Below are positions 9,230 to 16,796 of a stretch of DNA of 64,000 nt, one piece after another (within the stretch, counting starts at the first letter, position 1; each line of letters begins with the position of its first letter). The notes beneath the pieces were generated by a model, which was not told where the DNA came from, did no database searches, and saw only the letters and a program-made list of their open reading frames with translations. The stretch comes from Paenibacillus andongensis (GTDB lineage: Bacteria > Bacillota > Bacilli > Paenibacillales > NBRC-103111), in NCBI RefSeq assembly GCF_025369935.1, contig NZ_CP104467.1:5277001-5341000 (forward strand). The letters run 5' to 3'. The translations under genes and the position numbers were made by a program.

Positions 9230-10948
9230 CTAAGCCTGATCCGCGGGTGACTGAAAAGGAATCAAAATTTCCACCTTTGCTCCAGACGGTTCGTTACTGG
9301 AAATCTTTAATAAACCATCCCTTTTATAAAGTAAACGCAACGTTTTTTTGATATTGGAAATACCGATTCTTTGCCCCGTATCATTGACATGCATACCGGC
9401 GGCATTCACTTCTTCTATGATCTCACAAGGAAAACCTTCCCCGTTATCTTCCAGTGTAATTTTGACAAAGTCCTCTTGATGATTCGAGTATGCTTCCACT
9501 TTTATAAATATCGACAGAATATCTCCGTAAACTAACGCATGCTTGAACGTATTCTCAATAAAGGTTTGCATGAGAAAGTGCGGCAGCATATATTGTTCCA
9601 AAGCCGGATCGATATCGATCATATGGAAAATGTGGTTGGGGAATTTGATCTCTTGCATGTGAATGTAATTGGTCACGTGTTCGATTTCTTCCCTTACCGT
9701 TACTTTCACCAAGCCTCCTTTGAACATATATCTAAGATGTTCCGACAAGTAGTTGATCAGTTTCCTGATTTCTTCGTTTTTATTGTGATACGTAAGGCTG
9801 GAGATGGTCGTAATGGCATTCAAGAAAAAGTGTGGTTTTATTTGCATTTGAAGATACTTGAGCTCTGCTTTGTTACGTTCCAGCTTCTCTTCATAGGAAT
9901 GGATTTTTAACTGTTTGATTTCTTTAATCATCGATGTAAATGAATGAAAGAGCTTGGCGAACTCGATAGACGCTTTATGCTGCGGCAGCTGGTAGTCCCA
10001 GTTTCCCTTCTCCAATTCTTTCGTCGCTTTAACAAGTTCAAGAACTGGCTTAATAATCTGGCGTGAAAGCGAAGTTAATACAGCAGGCACGATCACTAAG
10101 GAAACGGCTCCAAGAGAAATAATCACCCATTGGATAAAATCTAACCCTGATAAAACGCTCTTTCTTTCTATCATATTCGAAAGTTTCCCGATCTCCGGAA
10201 TGTCCTCTGAAATAACGAAATAGTTGCCAGCAATCTTGTACGAAGTTTTACCGGTGTCCTGCAATGTACTCAGTTGATTAAAGACTGGATCAGTTACAGA
10301 AAGCAACCTTCCATTTTTATCGCTTAATCCATAATGGTTTTGGGAATCTGACGTTTTTTTCACAACATTCATGAGTGTGTCTGCTTTGACAGCGGCGCCA
10401 ATCATAATGTCCGATACTTTGAAGCATTTGATTTCATAACCAATTCCATTCAATTGAATCGAGGACCAATCCCTTCCGATCATCGTATTACTCGCGAATT
10501 GTTCACTCTTTAAATAATCGGATAAAGTTTGATTTTCATTGGAACGTATGTTTTTGCCGAACTGCACCAAAAAGAGATGTTCACTGGGCTCCAAAATAAA
10601 TAAAGCGTCTATGCTTTCGTTATTCGACACTTTCGAGAGTAATGCATTTTTCAAGCGCAAGGCCTCGAAGTATTTGCTGCTTTCATCTTTTTTCGGAAAT
10701 AGAACGACATCGTCGATATGATTTTCAAATACTTCATTTAGATCTTTGGAGACGCTGTTCAAGCGATTTTGAATATTATTAATGTGAATTCCCATGGTGT
10801 ATTTGGAGTTGTTCACGATATTCGTTTCGACCACATTAAAGGAATATACATTGCTAATAATCAGAACAGCGACAAGAATAGCCAATATCAACGTAATTTG
10901 AAGCGAAAATTTGAAAACCAGTGAAACCGGCTTTGTCCTCTTAAACAT
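9230..10948 (-). CDS. Two-component sensor histidine kinase, YesM type
   Basis: About 572 residues from the ATG at 10948 (MFKRTKPVS), which has AGGAAGG 5 nt upstream; the frame reaches 11047, but that extension lacks membrane-protein character. The order is a cytoplasmic Lys/Arg-rich start, TM1 (about 13-35), an extracellular sensor domain of about 250 residues, TM2 near residue 290, a HAMP segment, a HisKA_7TM/His_kinase region with KPHFFLNAI (phospho-His about residue 373) and an ATPase domain with N box FIENTFKHALVYG and G1 box DNGEGFP. It probably senses an extracellular sugar or a binding-protein complex and phosphorylates Asp54 of the regulator encoded next to it. Confidence 0.93.
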   Translation of the reverse strand: MFKRTKPVSLVFKFSLQITLILAILVAVLIISNVYSFNVVETNIVNNSKYTMGIHINNIQNRLNSVSKDLNEVFENHIDDVVLFPKKDESSKYFEALRLKNALLSKVSNNESIDALFILEPSEHLFLVQFGKNIRSNENQTLSDYLKSEQFASNTMIGRDWSSIQLNGIGYEIKCFKVSDIMIGAAVKADTLMNVVKKTSDSQNHYGLSDKNGRLLSVTDPVFNQLSTLQDTGKTSYKIAGNYFVISEDIPEIGKLSNMIERKSVLSGLDFIQWVIISLGAVSLVIVPAVLTSLSRQIIKPVLELVKATKELEKGNWDYQLPQHKASIEFAKLFHSFTSMIKEIKQLKIHSYEEKLERNKAELKYLQMQIKPHFFLNAITTISSLTYHNKNEEIRKLINYLSEHLRYMFKGGLVKVTVREEIEHVTNYIHMQEIKFPNHIFHMIDIDPALEQYMLPHFLMQTFIENTFKHALVYGDILSIFIKVEAYSNHQEDFVKITLEDNGEGFPCEIIEEVNAAGMHVNDTGQRIGISNIKKTLRLLYKRDGLLKISSNEPSGAKVEILIPFQSPADQA

Positions 10949-11000
10949 GTCATCCTTCCTCATTAAAAGAACATTTTTTTCGATTCGAAAATAAGCGAAA

Positions 11001-11016
11001 AGAGGCGTAAGCCTCT
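11001..11016 (-). terminator. Hairpin with T-rich tail ahead of the sensor kinase
   Basis: AGAGGC and GCCTCT pair around a 4-nt loop, and on the minus strand TTTTCGCTTATTTTCG follows. It may end transcripts from the hydrolase gene or attenuate transcripts entering the kinase operon. The stem is only 6 bp. Confidence 0.45.
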
Positions 11017-11063
11017 CTCCACCCATTCCATCTATTAAAATCATCATACAGCTTTATAGTGTC

Positions 11064-11099
11064 TTCGGGAATATGTCAACCGCTTGACATTTTCCCGAA
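11064..11099. promoter_or_regulatory. LacI-type operator inside a 36-bp inverted repeat
   Basis: The core TGTCAACCGCTTGACA (11074-11089) differs by one base from the perfect palindrome at 16301. It is nested inside outer arms TTCGGGAA (11064) and TTCCCGAA (11092), giving an almost perfect 16-bp stem with a 4-nt loop. On the minus strand the right half supplies a TTGACA -35 with TATAAA 15 nt downstream, so it can be promoter and operator for the sensor-kinase operon. Lying just after the hydrolase stop codon, it could also fold in RNA. The regulator is most likely the LacI-family protein at 12064-13053. Confidence 0.6.
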
Positions 11100-11106
11100 T
11101 AAAAAA

Positions 11107-12042
11107 TCAACATTGAAAAGCTTTTGCCAAAGCATTCACGTATCCGTTTCGGGCACGTTGACTGATTTCCGCGTCGGGAACAACGTGTTCGAAGGCATGA
11201 TAGCATCCGGGATATAGTTGAAATTCCACGTCGACGCCTGCTTGGGCCAGCCGTGCAACATACTCGATCGTCTCGTCGCGAAACGGATCAAGCTGGCCTA
11301 CACATGTATATGTCGGAGGAAGGCCGGCCAGGCTCTCCGCTCGAATAGGCGCCGCATAAGGAGAAATGTCGCCATCGGCATATTCGCCGCCAAGGTACAT
11401 CTTCCAAGCCGCCAGGTTGTTTGCCCTATTCCAAACAGCAGGATCCGTGATTTCATGGCTGGAAGGCGTGATGTTTCGATCGTCGATCATCGGGTATAGC
11501 GGCATTTGAAAACAAATGGAAGGGCCGCCTTTGTCACGAGCCATCAATGCTAATGCTGCGGTCAACCCACCGCCAGCGCTACCTCCGCCAACCGCAATCC
11601 GCGACAAATCGATGTTCAATTCATCCGCGGCCCTCGTCATCCAGTTCAAAGCAGCGTAGCAGTCATCGATTGCTGCCGGAAACGGGTGTTCAGGGGCAAG
11701 CCGGTAATCAGGCGAAATGACAATGCAGTTGACGGTTCTCACGAAACATTCGCAGAGACTTTGCTCGCCGTCAGGGTGTCCTAATACATACCCTCCGCCA
11801 TGAATCCAAAGTAAAGCAGGCAGCTTCGTTTCATCCCTCTGAGCCGGTTCGACAATTTTGACCAACATCTCTTGTTTACCTGCACCGGATATTGTACAGT
11901 CGGTGACCCGAACAAAATCAGACTTCAACGCCTGCGGTAAAGGGGTTTGCCTTATAATTGCCAAATCATCCGGAATCCGAAAAAGCGGAAGGGATGTCAA
12001 AGATTCCCTAATTTCCGGTAACACTCTGTTCTTAAAGTCCAT
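11107..12042 (-). CDS. Alpha/beta hydrolase, hormone-sensitive-lipase (acetyl esterase) family
   Basis: A 311-residue cytoplasmic esterase. HGGGYVLG is the oxyanion-hole motif of the HSL family (HGGG). The nucleophile lies in GGGSAGGG, where Gly replaces the usual Asp of GDSAGG. The acid is in LDPFRDE and the His in CYHAFEH. GGAGG is 8 nt upstream of the ATG. It follows the LacI-family gene by 21 nt, so it belongs to the same transcript as the second ABC transporter. Removal of acetyl or similar groups from imported sugar is inferred. Confidence 0.88.
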   Translation of the reverse strand: MDFKNRVLPEIRESLTSLPLFRIPDDLAIIRQTPLPQALKSDFVRVTDCTISGAGKQEMLVKIVEPAQRDETKLPALLWIHGGGYVLGHPDGEQSLCECFVRTVNCIVISPDYRLAPEHPFPAAIDDCYAALNWMTRAADELNIDLSRIAVGGGSAGGGLTAALALMARDKGGPSICFQMPLYPMIDDRNITPSSHEITDPAVWNRANNLAAWKMYLGGEYADGDISPYAAPIRAESLAGLPPTYTCVGQLDPFRDETIEYVARLAQAGVDVEFQLYPGCYHAFEHVVPDAEISQRARNGYVNALAKAFQC

Positions 12043-12063
12043 TCAACAAGCCTCCACTATTTG

Positions 12064-13053
12064 TTACGTCGTACTTCGTTCAATTAATGTAACCGGTAAA
12101 GAATTGACCATCGGAACCTCCTCCCCTTCAATTTGTTTTGCAATTAATTCGATCGTTAGCTCGCTCATCTTTTGAATAGGCTGCCTAATGGTTGTAAGAC
12201 GAGGCACAACTAAAGATGCGATCTTCACATCATCATAACCGATGATTTTTATGTCTTCCGGAATCCTCTTTTTTAATTGATAACAGGCTTGCATAACCAT
12301 CGCCCCGATCACATCACTGCTGGCAAAAACACCGTCTACTTCCGGATGCTCCAGAAGGAAACGAACAATTGTATCCTCACTTGCCACAGTATCTATGTCA
12401 TGTACCTCTAAATTCAAGTGAACATATTCAACCCCTGCATGTTGCAGTTCCTCAGCAAACCCTTGTAACCTTCCTCCAGCAAGCAGACCATGATGATGCG
12501 GCCCGCCAACTCCACCTTGCATATAAGCCAGCTTTCGGCAACCTTTGTACACAAGTAACCGCGCTGCAAGTTTGCCGCCCATCAGATTATCGGAGTTAAT
12601 AACAGGAATCGTATCATCTACGACTCGATCGAAAGCTACGATAGGAAGGTTCAGATTCCGATAATGTTCAACATCCAAAACCATGCTGCCCATAATGATG
12701 GCGTCCACTTGATTCTTTTTCAGCATGTCGATGTATTTGCGTTCTTTCGTTACATCTCGATTCGAATTACACAATAGAATTTTATACCCGCTTTGGTCAG
12801 CATAATATTCAAGATAATGAGCTAATTCACTAAAAAAAGGATGAGAAACTGTAGGAATTATGAGGCCGATCATATTCGATTTTTTTCTGAACAAAGAACG
12901 GGCCATTTCATTGGGATGATAATTTAGCTCCATCATAACCTGATATACCTTATCACGCGTCGCCTGGCTGATATATCCCCGGTTATTGAGAACACGGGAA
13001 ACCGTCGTAACGGAAACCCCTGCTTTTTCTGCAACATCTTCGATTTTAGGCAT
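12064..13053 (-). CDS. LacI-family transcriptional repressor
   Basis: About 329 residues from the ATG at 13053 (MPKIEDVAEKAG), which is preceded by AGGTGG; the frame begins 30 nt earlier. The N-terminal helix-turn-helix is VAEKAGVSVTTVSRVLNN with the hinge helix up to ARSLFRKKSN. A periplasmic-binding-like effector domain follows: IGLIIPTVSHPFFSEL, VDGVFASSDVIGAMVMQ, IGYDDVKIASLV and LTTIRQPI. It lies in the operon it probably controls. Two near-identical palindromes of the length expected for LacI operators occur at 16301 and 11074, both overlapping a -35 box, consistent with repression relieved by a sugar ligand. Confidence 0.93.
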   Translation of the reverse strand: MPKIEDVAEKAGVSVTTVSRVLNNRGYISQATRDKVYQVMMELNYHPNEMARSLFRKKSNMIGLIIPTVSHPFFSELAHYLEYYADQSGYKILLCNSNRDVTKERKYIDMLKKNQVDAIIMGSMVLDVEHYRNLNLPIVAFDRVVDDTIPVINSDNLMGGKLAARLLVYKGCRKLAYMQGGVGGPHHHGLLAGGRLQGFAEELQHAGVEYVHLNLEVHDIDTVASEDTIVRFLLEHPEVDGVFASSDVIGAMVMQACYQLKKRIPEDIKIIGYDDVKIASLVVPRLTTIRQPIQKMSELTIELIAKQIEGEEVPMVNSLPVTLIERSTT

Positions 13054-13144
13054 CGCTTGACCACCTGACTTTTTTAAAGCCATTATACGCTTAATTTACA
13101 ATTATTTCAGCCGTTGTGAACTCTGTTCCATGTGTGATGGGGCC

Positions 13145-13972
13145 TTATTTCAAGGCCCCTTCCGTTATCCCTTTGATGATTTGGTTTTGAACGAAAAGAT
13201 ATAAAACCAATACAGGAATAATCGTCATGATTAATCCCGCCATCAAGGGTGCGTAATCAACAGAGTAAGACGAGAAGAAAGTAAACGTAGAAAGCGGCAA
13301 CGTCCTTTGTTCCGGCGACATTAAGACCAAACTGGGCAATAAATAATCATTCCAGATCCAGAGTACATCCAAAACAATAAGCGTCACGAAAACCGGTTTC
13401 AATAGGGGCAGTACAATCTGGAAAAAAGTTCGCAGCCTCGAGCTGCCCTCTATAAAAGCCGATTCTTCCAATTCGTAAGGAATCCCTTTGATAAACCCAT
13501 GGAAAGTAAAAACGCCGAAGGGAACGCCAAACCCCAAATATAAAAACAGCAGAGTTCCCTTCATATTGAGCAGATCCAGCTTTCCGTACAACATGACCAT
13601 GGGGATCATGATGACCTGGAACGGAAGCGCCATGGAGCCAAGCATCATGAAAAATAGCACCGTATTCAGCTTCCATTTGAATCGAACAAACAAATACCCG
13701 GTCATTGACGAAAAAATAACGATAATGAAAACTGCAGCAACTGTAATAAAGATGGAGTTGGTAAGTCCTTGCATGAATTTCATGCTGGTCAATGCCTTGG
13801 TGTAGTTCTCGAAATGAACATTGCTGGGTATCGATAATGGATTTTCGATGAACTGCTGCGTTTTTTTGAAAGAGTTCATGACGACCAGCAAAAAAGGAAT
13901 TAAAAAAACAACTAAAAATGCATACAGGAATAAGGATTTGATCCTTACTATGGACTGTCGAAAAGCCATCAC
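13145..13972 (-). CDS. Carbohydrate ABC transporter permease, MalG type
   Basis: 275 residues with six hydrophobic segments and an EAA loop ESAFIEGSSRLRTFFQIVLP. The C-terminus QIIKGITEGALK is the usual end of MalG/UgpE-like subunits. Its start overlaps the stop of the MalF-type gene by 4 nt (GTGA), so translation is coupled. A GGGGCCTT/AAGGCCCC hairpin at 13139-13159 covers its stop codon and may protect the transcript end, but it has no T-run. Its partner is the permease at 13969-14850. Confidence 0.93.
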   Translation of the reverse strand: MMAFRQSIVRIKSLFLYAFLVVFLIPFLLVVMNSFKKTQQFIENPLSIPSNVHFENYTKALTSMKFMQGLTNSIFITVAAVFIIVIFSSMTGYLFVRFKWKLNTVLFFMMLGSMALPFQVIMIPMVMLYGKLDLLNMKGTLLFLYLGFGVPFGVFTFHGFIKGIPYELEESAFIEGSSRLRTFFQIVLPLLKPVFVTLIVLDVLWIWNDYLLPSLVLMSPEQRTLPLSTFTFFSSYSVDYAPLMAGLIMTIIPVLVLYLFVQNQIIKGITEGALK

Positions 13973-14850
13973 GATTCGACCTCCAATTTTTTGAGTAAGT
14001 AAGATTGAGTAAGCGCAACCAAGGCTACAACACCAAATAAGACAACCGCTTCCGCCTGCCCGATTCCGTATTGATTGGACAAGAACGCTTTTTGAACGAT
14101 ATGATAAGAGGCTAATTCGGTGGAATGAAAAGGTCCGCCTTTCGTTAGGGCAAGGTTAATATCGTAAGTTAAAAACGAGCGAGAGATGGAAATAAAAATA
14201 CAGATGACGATAGCCGGGATCGAAAGCGGCAATATGATTCTACGAAGTCTTGCATAACCGTTCGCCCCGTCAATGCTCGCAGCTTCCAACACATCATTAG
14301 GAACACCCGAGAATCCGGCAATATAAATGATCATGAGATAGCCGACCAATTGCCAAGCTGTTGCGATCACGAGCGCCCAAAATGCGGTATCCGTATCCGT
14401 TAACCACGATGATTTAAACAATGCCCAGCCATACTTATTCCCAATGTATGGCATGATTTGCGAGAATAGCGTCTGCCACAAATACCCGAGCACGATTCCG
14501 CCTATTAAGTTCGGAGTAAAAAAGCCCGTTCGAAGCCATTTCTCTCCTTTCACCCCGCTGGTCAACGCCAGTGCTATAAAGAAAGCCGCCGCATTGGAGA
14601 TCAATACCGTAAACACTACATATTTAATGGTAAACCACAATTGGACGAGAAAAACGGTATCATGAAAAACTTTGGTATAATTCGACAAGCCGACAAATGA
14701 TATGTCGGCCGTTCGTACATCCCAATTCGTAAACGTCAAGTACAATCCAACCAAGAACGGGATCAAAACGACAGCAGCAAATGCCAGTACGGAAGGAGCC
14801 CCAAAAAGCAGAAAGGCTCCCGTATTCCTTATATAAATCTTACTCCTCAT
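13969..14850 (-). CDS. Carbohydrate ABC transporter permease, MalF type
   Basis: 293 residues. FLLFGAPSVLAFAAVVLIPF is the first membrane segment, and the EAA loop is EAASIDGANGYARLRRIILP. It is shorter than E. coli MalF and lacks the large periplasmic P2 insert, as is normal for Gram-positive members. It lies 38 nt after the binding-protein gene and overlaps its MalG-type partner. The set is of the CUT1 class. Confidence 0.93.
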   Translation of the reverse strand: MRSKIYIRNTGAFLLFGAPSVLAFAAVVLIPFLVGLYLTFTNWDVRTADISFVGLSNYTKVFHDTVFLVQLWFTIKYVVFTVLISNAAAFFIALALTSGVKGEKWLRTGFFTPNLIGGIVLGYLWQTLFSQIMPYIGNKYGWALFKSSWLTDTDTAFWALVIATAWQLVGYLMIIYIAGFSGVPNDVLEAASIDGANGYARLRRIILPLSIPAIVICIFISISRSFLTYDINLALTKGGPFHSTELASYHIVQKAFLSNQYGIGQAEAVVLFGVVALVALTQSYLLKKLEVES

Positions 14851-14888
14851 AGCGCCGCCCCTTTACAACCAGTTTTTAACCTCAGCCC

Positions 14889-16229
14889 CTATTTCCCGGC
14901 ATTCGATTTCCAATAATCCTGAACCTCTGTCGTGAAAGCCTTTCGGTCGGCTTTTTCTACCAAATATTTTTGCATGGAAGCGCCTGTCTTTGACCAATAG
15001 TCTTGCGGAAAATAATTAATAACACCGATATTCAGGACCTTCCCTTGATCGACATATTTCGCTATGGCATCGGAAATCACATTCGTGCCTTTTGCCTTTA
15101 CGTCCTTATAGGGCAAGGACAGGCCCATTTTGGTCACTATCGCACTTTGTCCCTGCTCACTTGTAACCATCCATTCAACGAATGCTTTAGCTGCTGCCTG
15201 CTGCTCAGGGGTAGATCCGGATTTGTCAATAGCGAACAACTTCGGCTCCGTGTAGGCTACTTGAGTGTTGCCGTAATCCGTTGGATTGTTGCTAATCGGT
15301 ACCGGAATGATTCCAAAGTCTTTATCTCTTCCTTCAAGAGTGCCAATGACAGACCAAGTCCAGTCCCCCATAAAATAGAATGCTGCATTGCCTTTTGCGA
15401 AATCGGTGCTGTCTTTATTGTAATCTGCGACAAGCGGATCACTTTTTCTGGCATTGTATTTCTTCAATAAGTCAAATGTATCCATCAGACCGTTGAACGG
15501 CTGATTGTCCGCCAAGTTGGCTTTGCCGTTTTTCAAATCCTCTACAAACTTGCGATTCTCTTCCACTTTTGGCGATTGCAAAGAATAGGCCAATCCCAGA
15601 TAGTGAGCGCCTAAGGACCAATCCGCCCCGTGAATCATCACAGGCGCCTTGCCGGCAGCTTCGATTTTTTTGAACAATGCTTCCAAATCATTACGGGTTT
15701 TTATGGAAGCCGGAACAAAGGTCCCCCCGATCGATTCCTCAACCACCCGTTTGTTATATAATAAGCCATAGCTTTGAGCTGTCCATGGAACGCCAAGGAA
15801 TTTGCCGTCCAGCAAAGCGCCGTCAACCGCCCCTGGCTTTGTTAGTTTTTCATATTTCGCTTTCTCCGACTCCAAGTCCATGAACTTATCTTTATATTGG
15901 AGAATCGTTCCCGGGTCAAGGTTGGCTATTGTGGCCGGATTGCCGGATACCAACAGGGATTGAAATTTCTCTAATTGTGCTCCTCCAATTGGCGTCGGAA
16001 TCAATTCAATCGTTACGTTTGGATTTTGTTCGTGATACGTTTTAAAAAGGTCCTCGAACACGTTGTTTACTTCAGCTGAAGTATTAAAGAAAGTAAGCTT
16101 TACTCCCTTTGCTTGTTGGGTGGCCGCCGGCGCGGAGCTTGGCTCATTGTTTTGGGAACATGCCACCAACGAGGAAAGCAACAAGATTGAACAAATTCCA
16201 GCTGTGGTGATACTCTTCATCTTTTTCAA
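14889..16229 (-). CDS. Sugar ABC transporter substrate-binding lipoprotein (CUT1 class)
   Basis: 446 residues. The lipoprotein signal ends at LVAC (Cys24), followed by a Ser/Ala/Pro linker. VKLTFFNTSAEVNNVFEDLF is the typical first strand and helix of family 1 binding proteins, and the mid-chain GNAAFYFMGDWTWSVIG is the conserved hinge and sugar-stacking region. The start is a TTG at 16229 after GGGGGAAAAGG; an internal ATG is two codons later. It is the first gene of the operon carrying the LacI repressor and follows the promoter with the perfect LacI operator. Confidence 0.92.
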   Translation of the reverse strand: MKKMKSITTAGICSILLLSSLVACSQNNEPSSAPAATQQAKGVKLTFFNTSAEVNNVFEDLFKTYHEQNPNVTIELIPTPIGGAQLEKFQSLLVSGNPATIANLDPGTILQYKDKFMDLESEKAKYEKLTKPGAVDGALLDGKFLGVPWTAQSYGLLYNKRVVEESIGGTFVPASIKTRNDLEALFKKIEAAGKAPVMIHGADWSLGAHYLGLAYSLQSPKVEENRKFVEDLKNGKANLADNQPFNGLMDTFDLLKKYNARKSDPLVADYNKDSTDFAKGNAAFYFMGDWTWSVIGTLEGRDKDFGIIPVPISNNPTDYGNTQVAYTEPKLFAIDKSGSTPEQQAAAKAFVEWMVTSEQGQSAIVTKMGLSLPYKDVKAKGTNVISDAIAKYVDQGKVLNIGVINYFPQDYWSKTGASMQKYLVEKADRKAFTTEVQDYWKSNAGK

Positions 16230-16283
16230 AACCTTTTCCCCCTTGAAACTGTATTTTTGAATGCGCTACCAAAATTATGATAA

Positions 16284-16316
16284 CTTGTCGACATGTCATG
16301 TGTCAACCGGTTGACA
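16284..16316 (-). promoter_or_regulatory. Promoter with perfect LacI-type operator
   Basis: TGTCAACCGGTTGACA (16301-16316) is a perfect 16-bp palindrome. Its right half is a consensus TTGACA -35 on the minus strand, with TATCAT as -10 about 18 nt downstream. A bound repressor would therefore cover the -35. It drives the binding protein-permease-permease-LacI-hydrolase operon. The near copy at 11074 suggests a two-operon regulon. Confidence 0.72.
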
Positions 16317-16415
16317 TAAACTTTATGTTTATTTGGCTCCTTTTTTTTGACAAACATCTGGAGTCAAATAGGCGTATCGGAGCACGATTTATTTTTGCCC
16401 ATAACAGACTCTAAA

Positions 16416-16457
16416 AGCACGAAGACGCGACCGGTTTTCCAGTCGCGTCTTCGTGCT
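16416..16457 (-). terminator. Strong hairpin terminator after the small unknown gene
   Basis: A 16-bp perfect stem (arms 16416-16431 and 16442-16457, arm start AGCACGAAGACGCGAC) has a 10-nt loop. On the minus strand it is followed by TTTTAGAG. It touches the stop codon of the small gene and would close the GH43-GH43-GH95 unit. Confidence 0.8.
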
Positions 16458-16689
16458 ATTTTCTGTTTGTCGCCAATACTTTAGCGAATACTTCCTGAGC
16501 TCTTCTTATGGTATAATCCGGATGTTCTTCTACGACTATTTGCAATTCTTTAACAAAATCTTGATCCAGGGTAAACCTTCTAGTCTCTTGTCCAAAATAT
16601 TGCTCCAATTGTGTTATGATCGCTATCTCGCCATAAAAGATGCATCGATTGTTATGATCTGTCATGATTGCCAAAGATATATTCATCAT
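16456..16689 (-). CDS. Small protein of unknown function (about 77 residues)
   Basis: I do not recognise it. From the ATG at 16689 (AAGGAG 10 nt upstream) it encodes about 77 residues ending KVLATNRK. The N-terminal half is mixed hydrophobic (ISLAIMTDHNNR, then IAIITQLEQYFGQE). The C-terminal half looks helical and acidic, with EELQ-like and EEHPDYTIRRAQEVFAK stretches. There is no signal peptide or membrane segment. It begins 107 nt after the GH95 gene and ends within a strong terminator, so it is probably the last gene of that unit. The good ribosome site and the terminator support a real gene, but expression is unproven. Confidence 0.5.
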   Translation of the reverse strand: MMNISLAIMTDHNNRCIFYGEIAIITQLEQYFGQETRRFTLDQDFVKELQIVVEEHPDYTIRRAQEVFAKVLATNRK

Positions 16690-16796
16690 TCGACGCAATC
16701 TCCTTTTTGCCTTTTTCCAATCTGTTGTAGACTACGTCCTTATCAAATCGATTTGCACCAACCGAATTAACTCCCGCTTCAATTCTCTCATTTCTT

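Noticed and set aside
10949..11047. Upstream start of the YesM-type kinase
   Set aside because: The extension lies over a hairpin with a T-rich tail and has no membrane-protein character; ATG 10948 is followed by the normal basic start and TM1.
13139..13159. GGGGCCTT/AAGGCCCC hairpin as a terminator between permease and LacI genes
   Set aside because: It covers the permease stop codon and is followed by ATCACACATGG with no T-run; the genes are probably co-transcribed.
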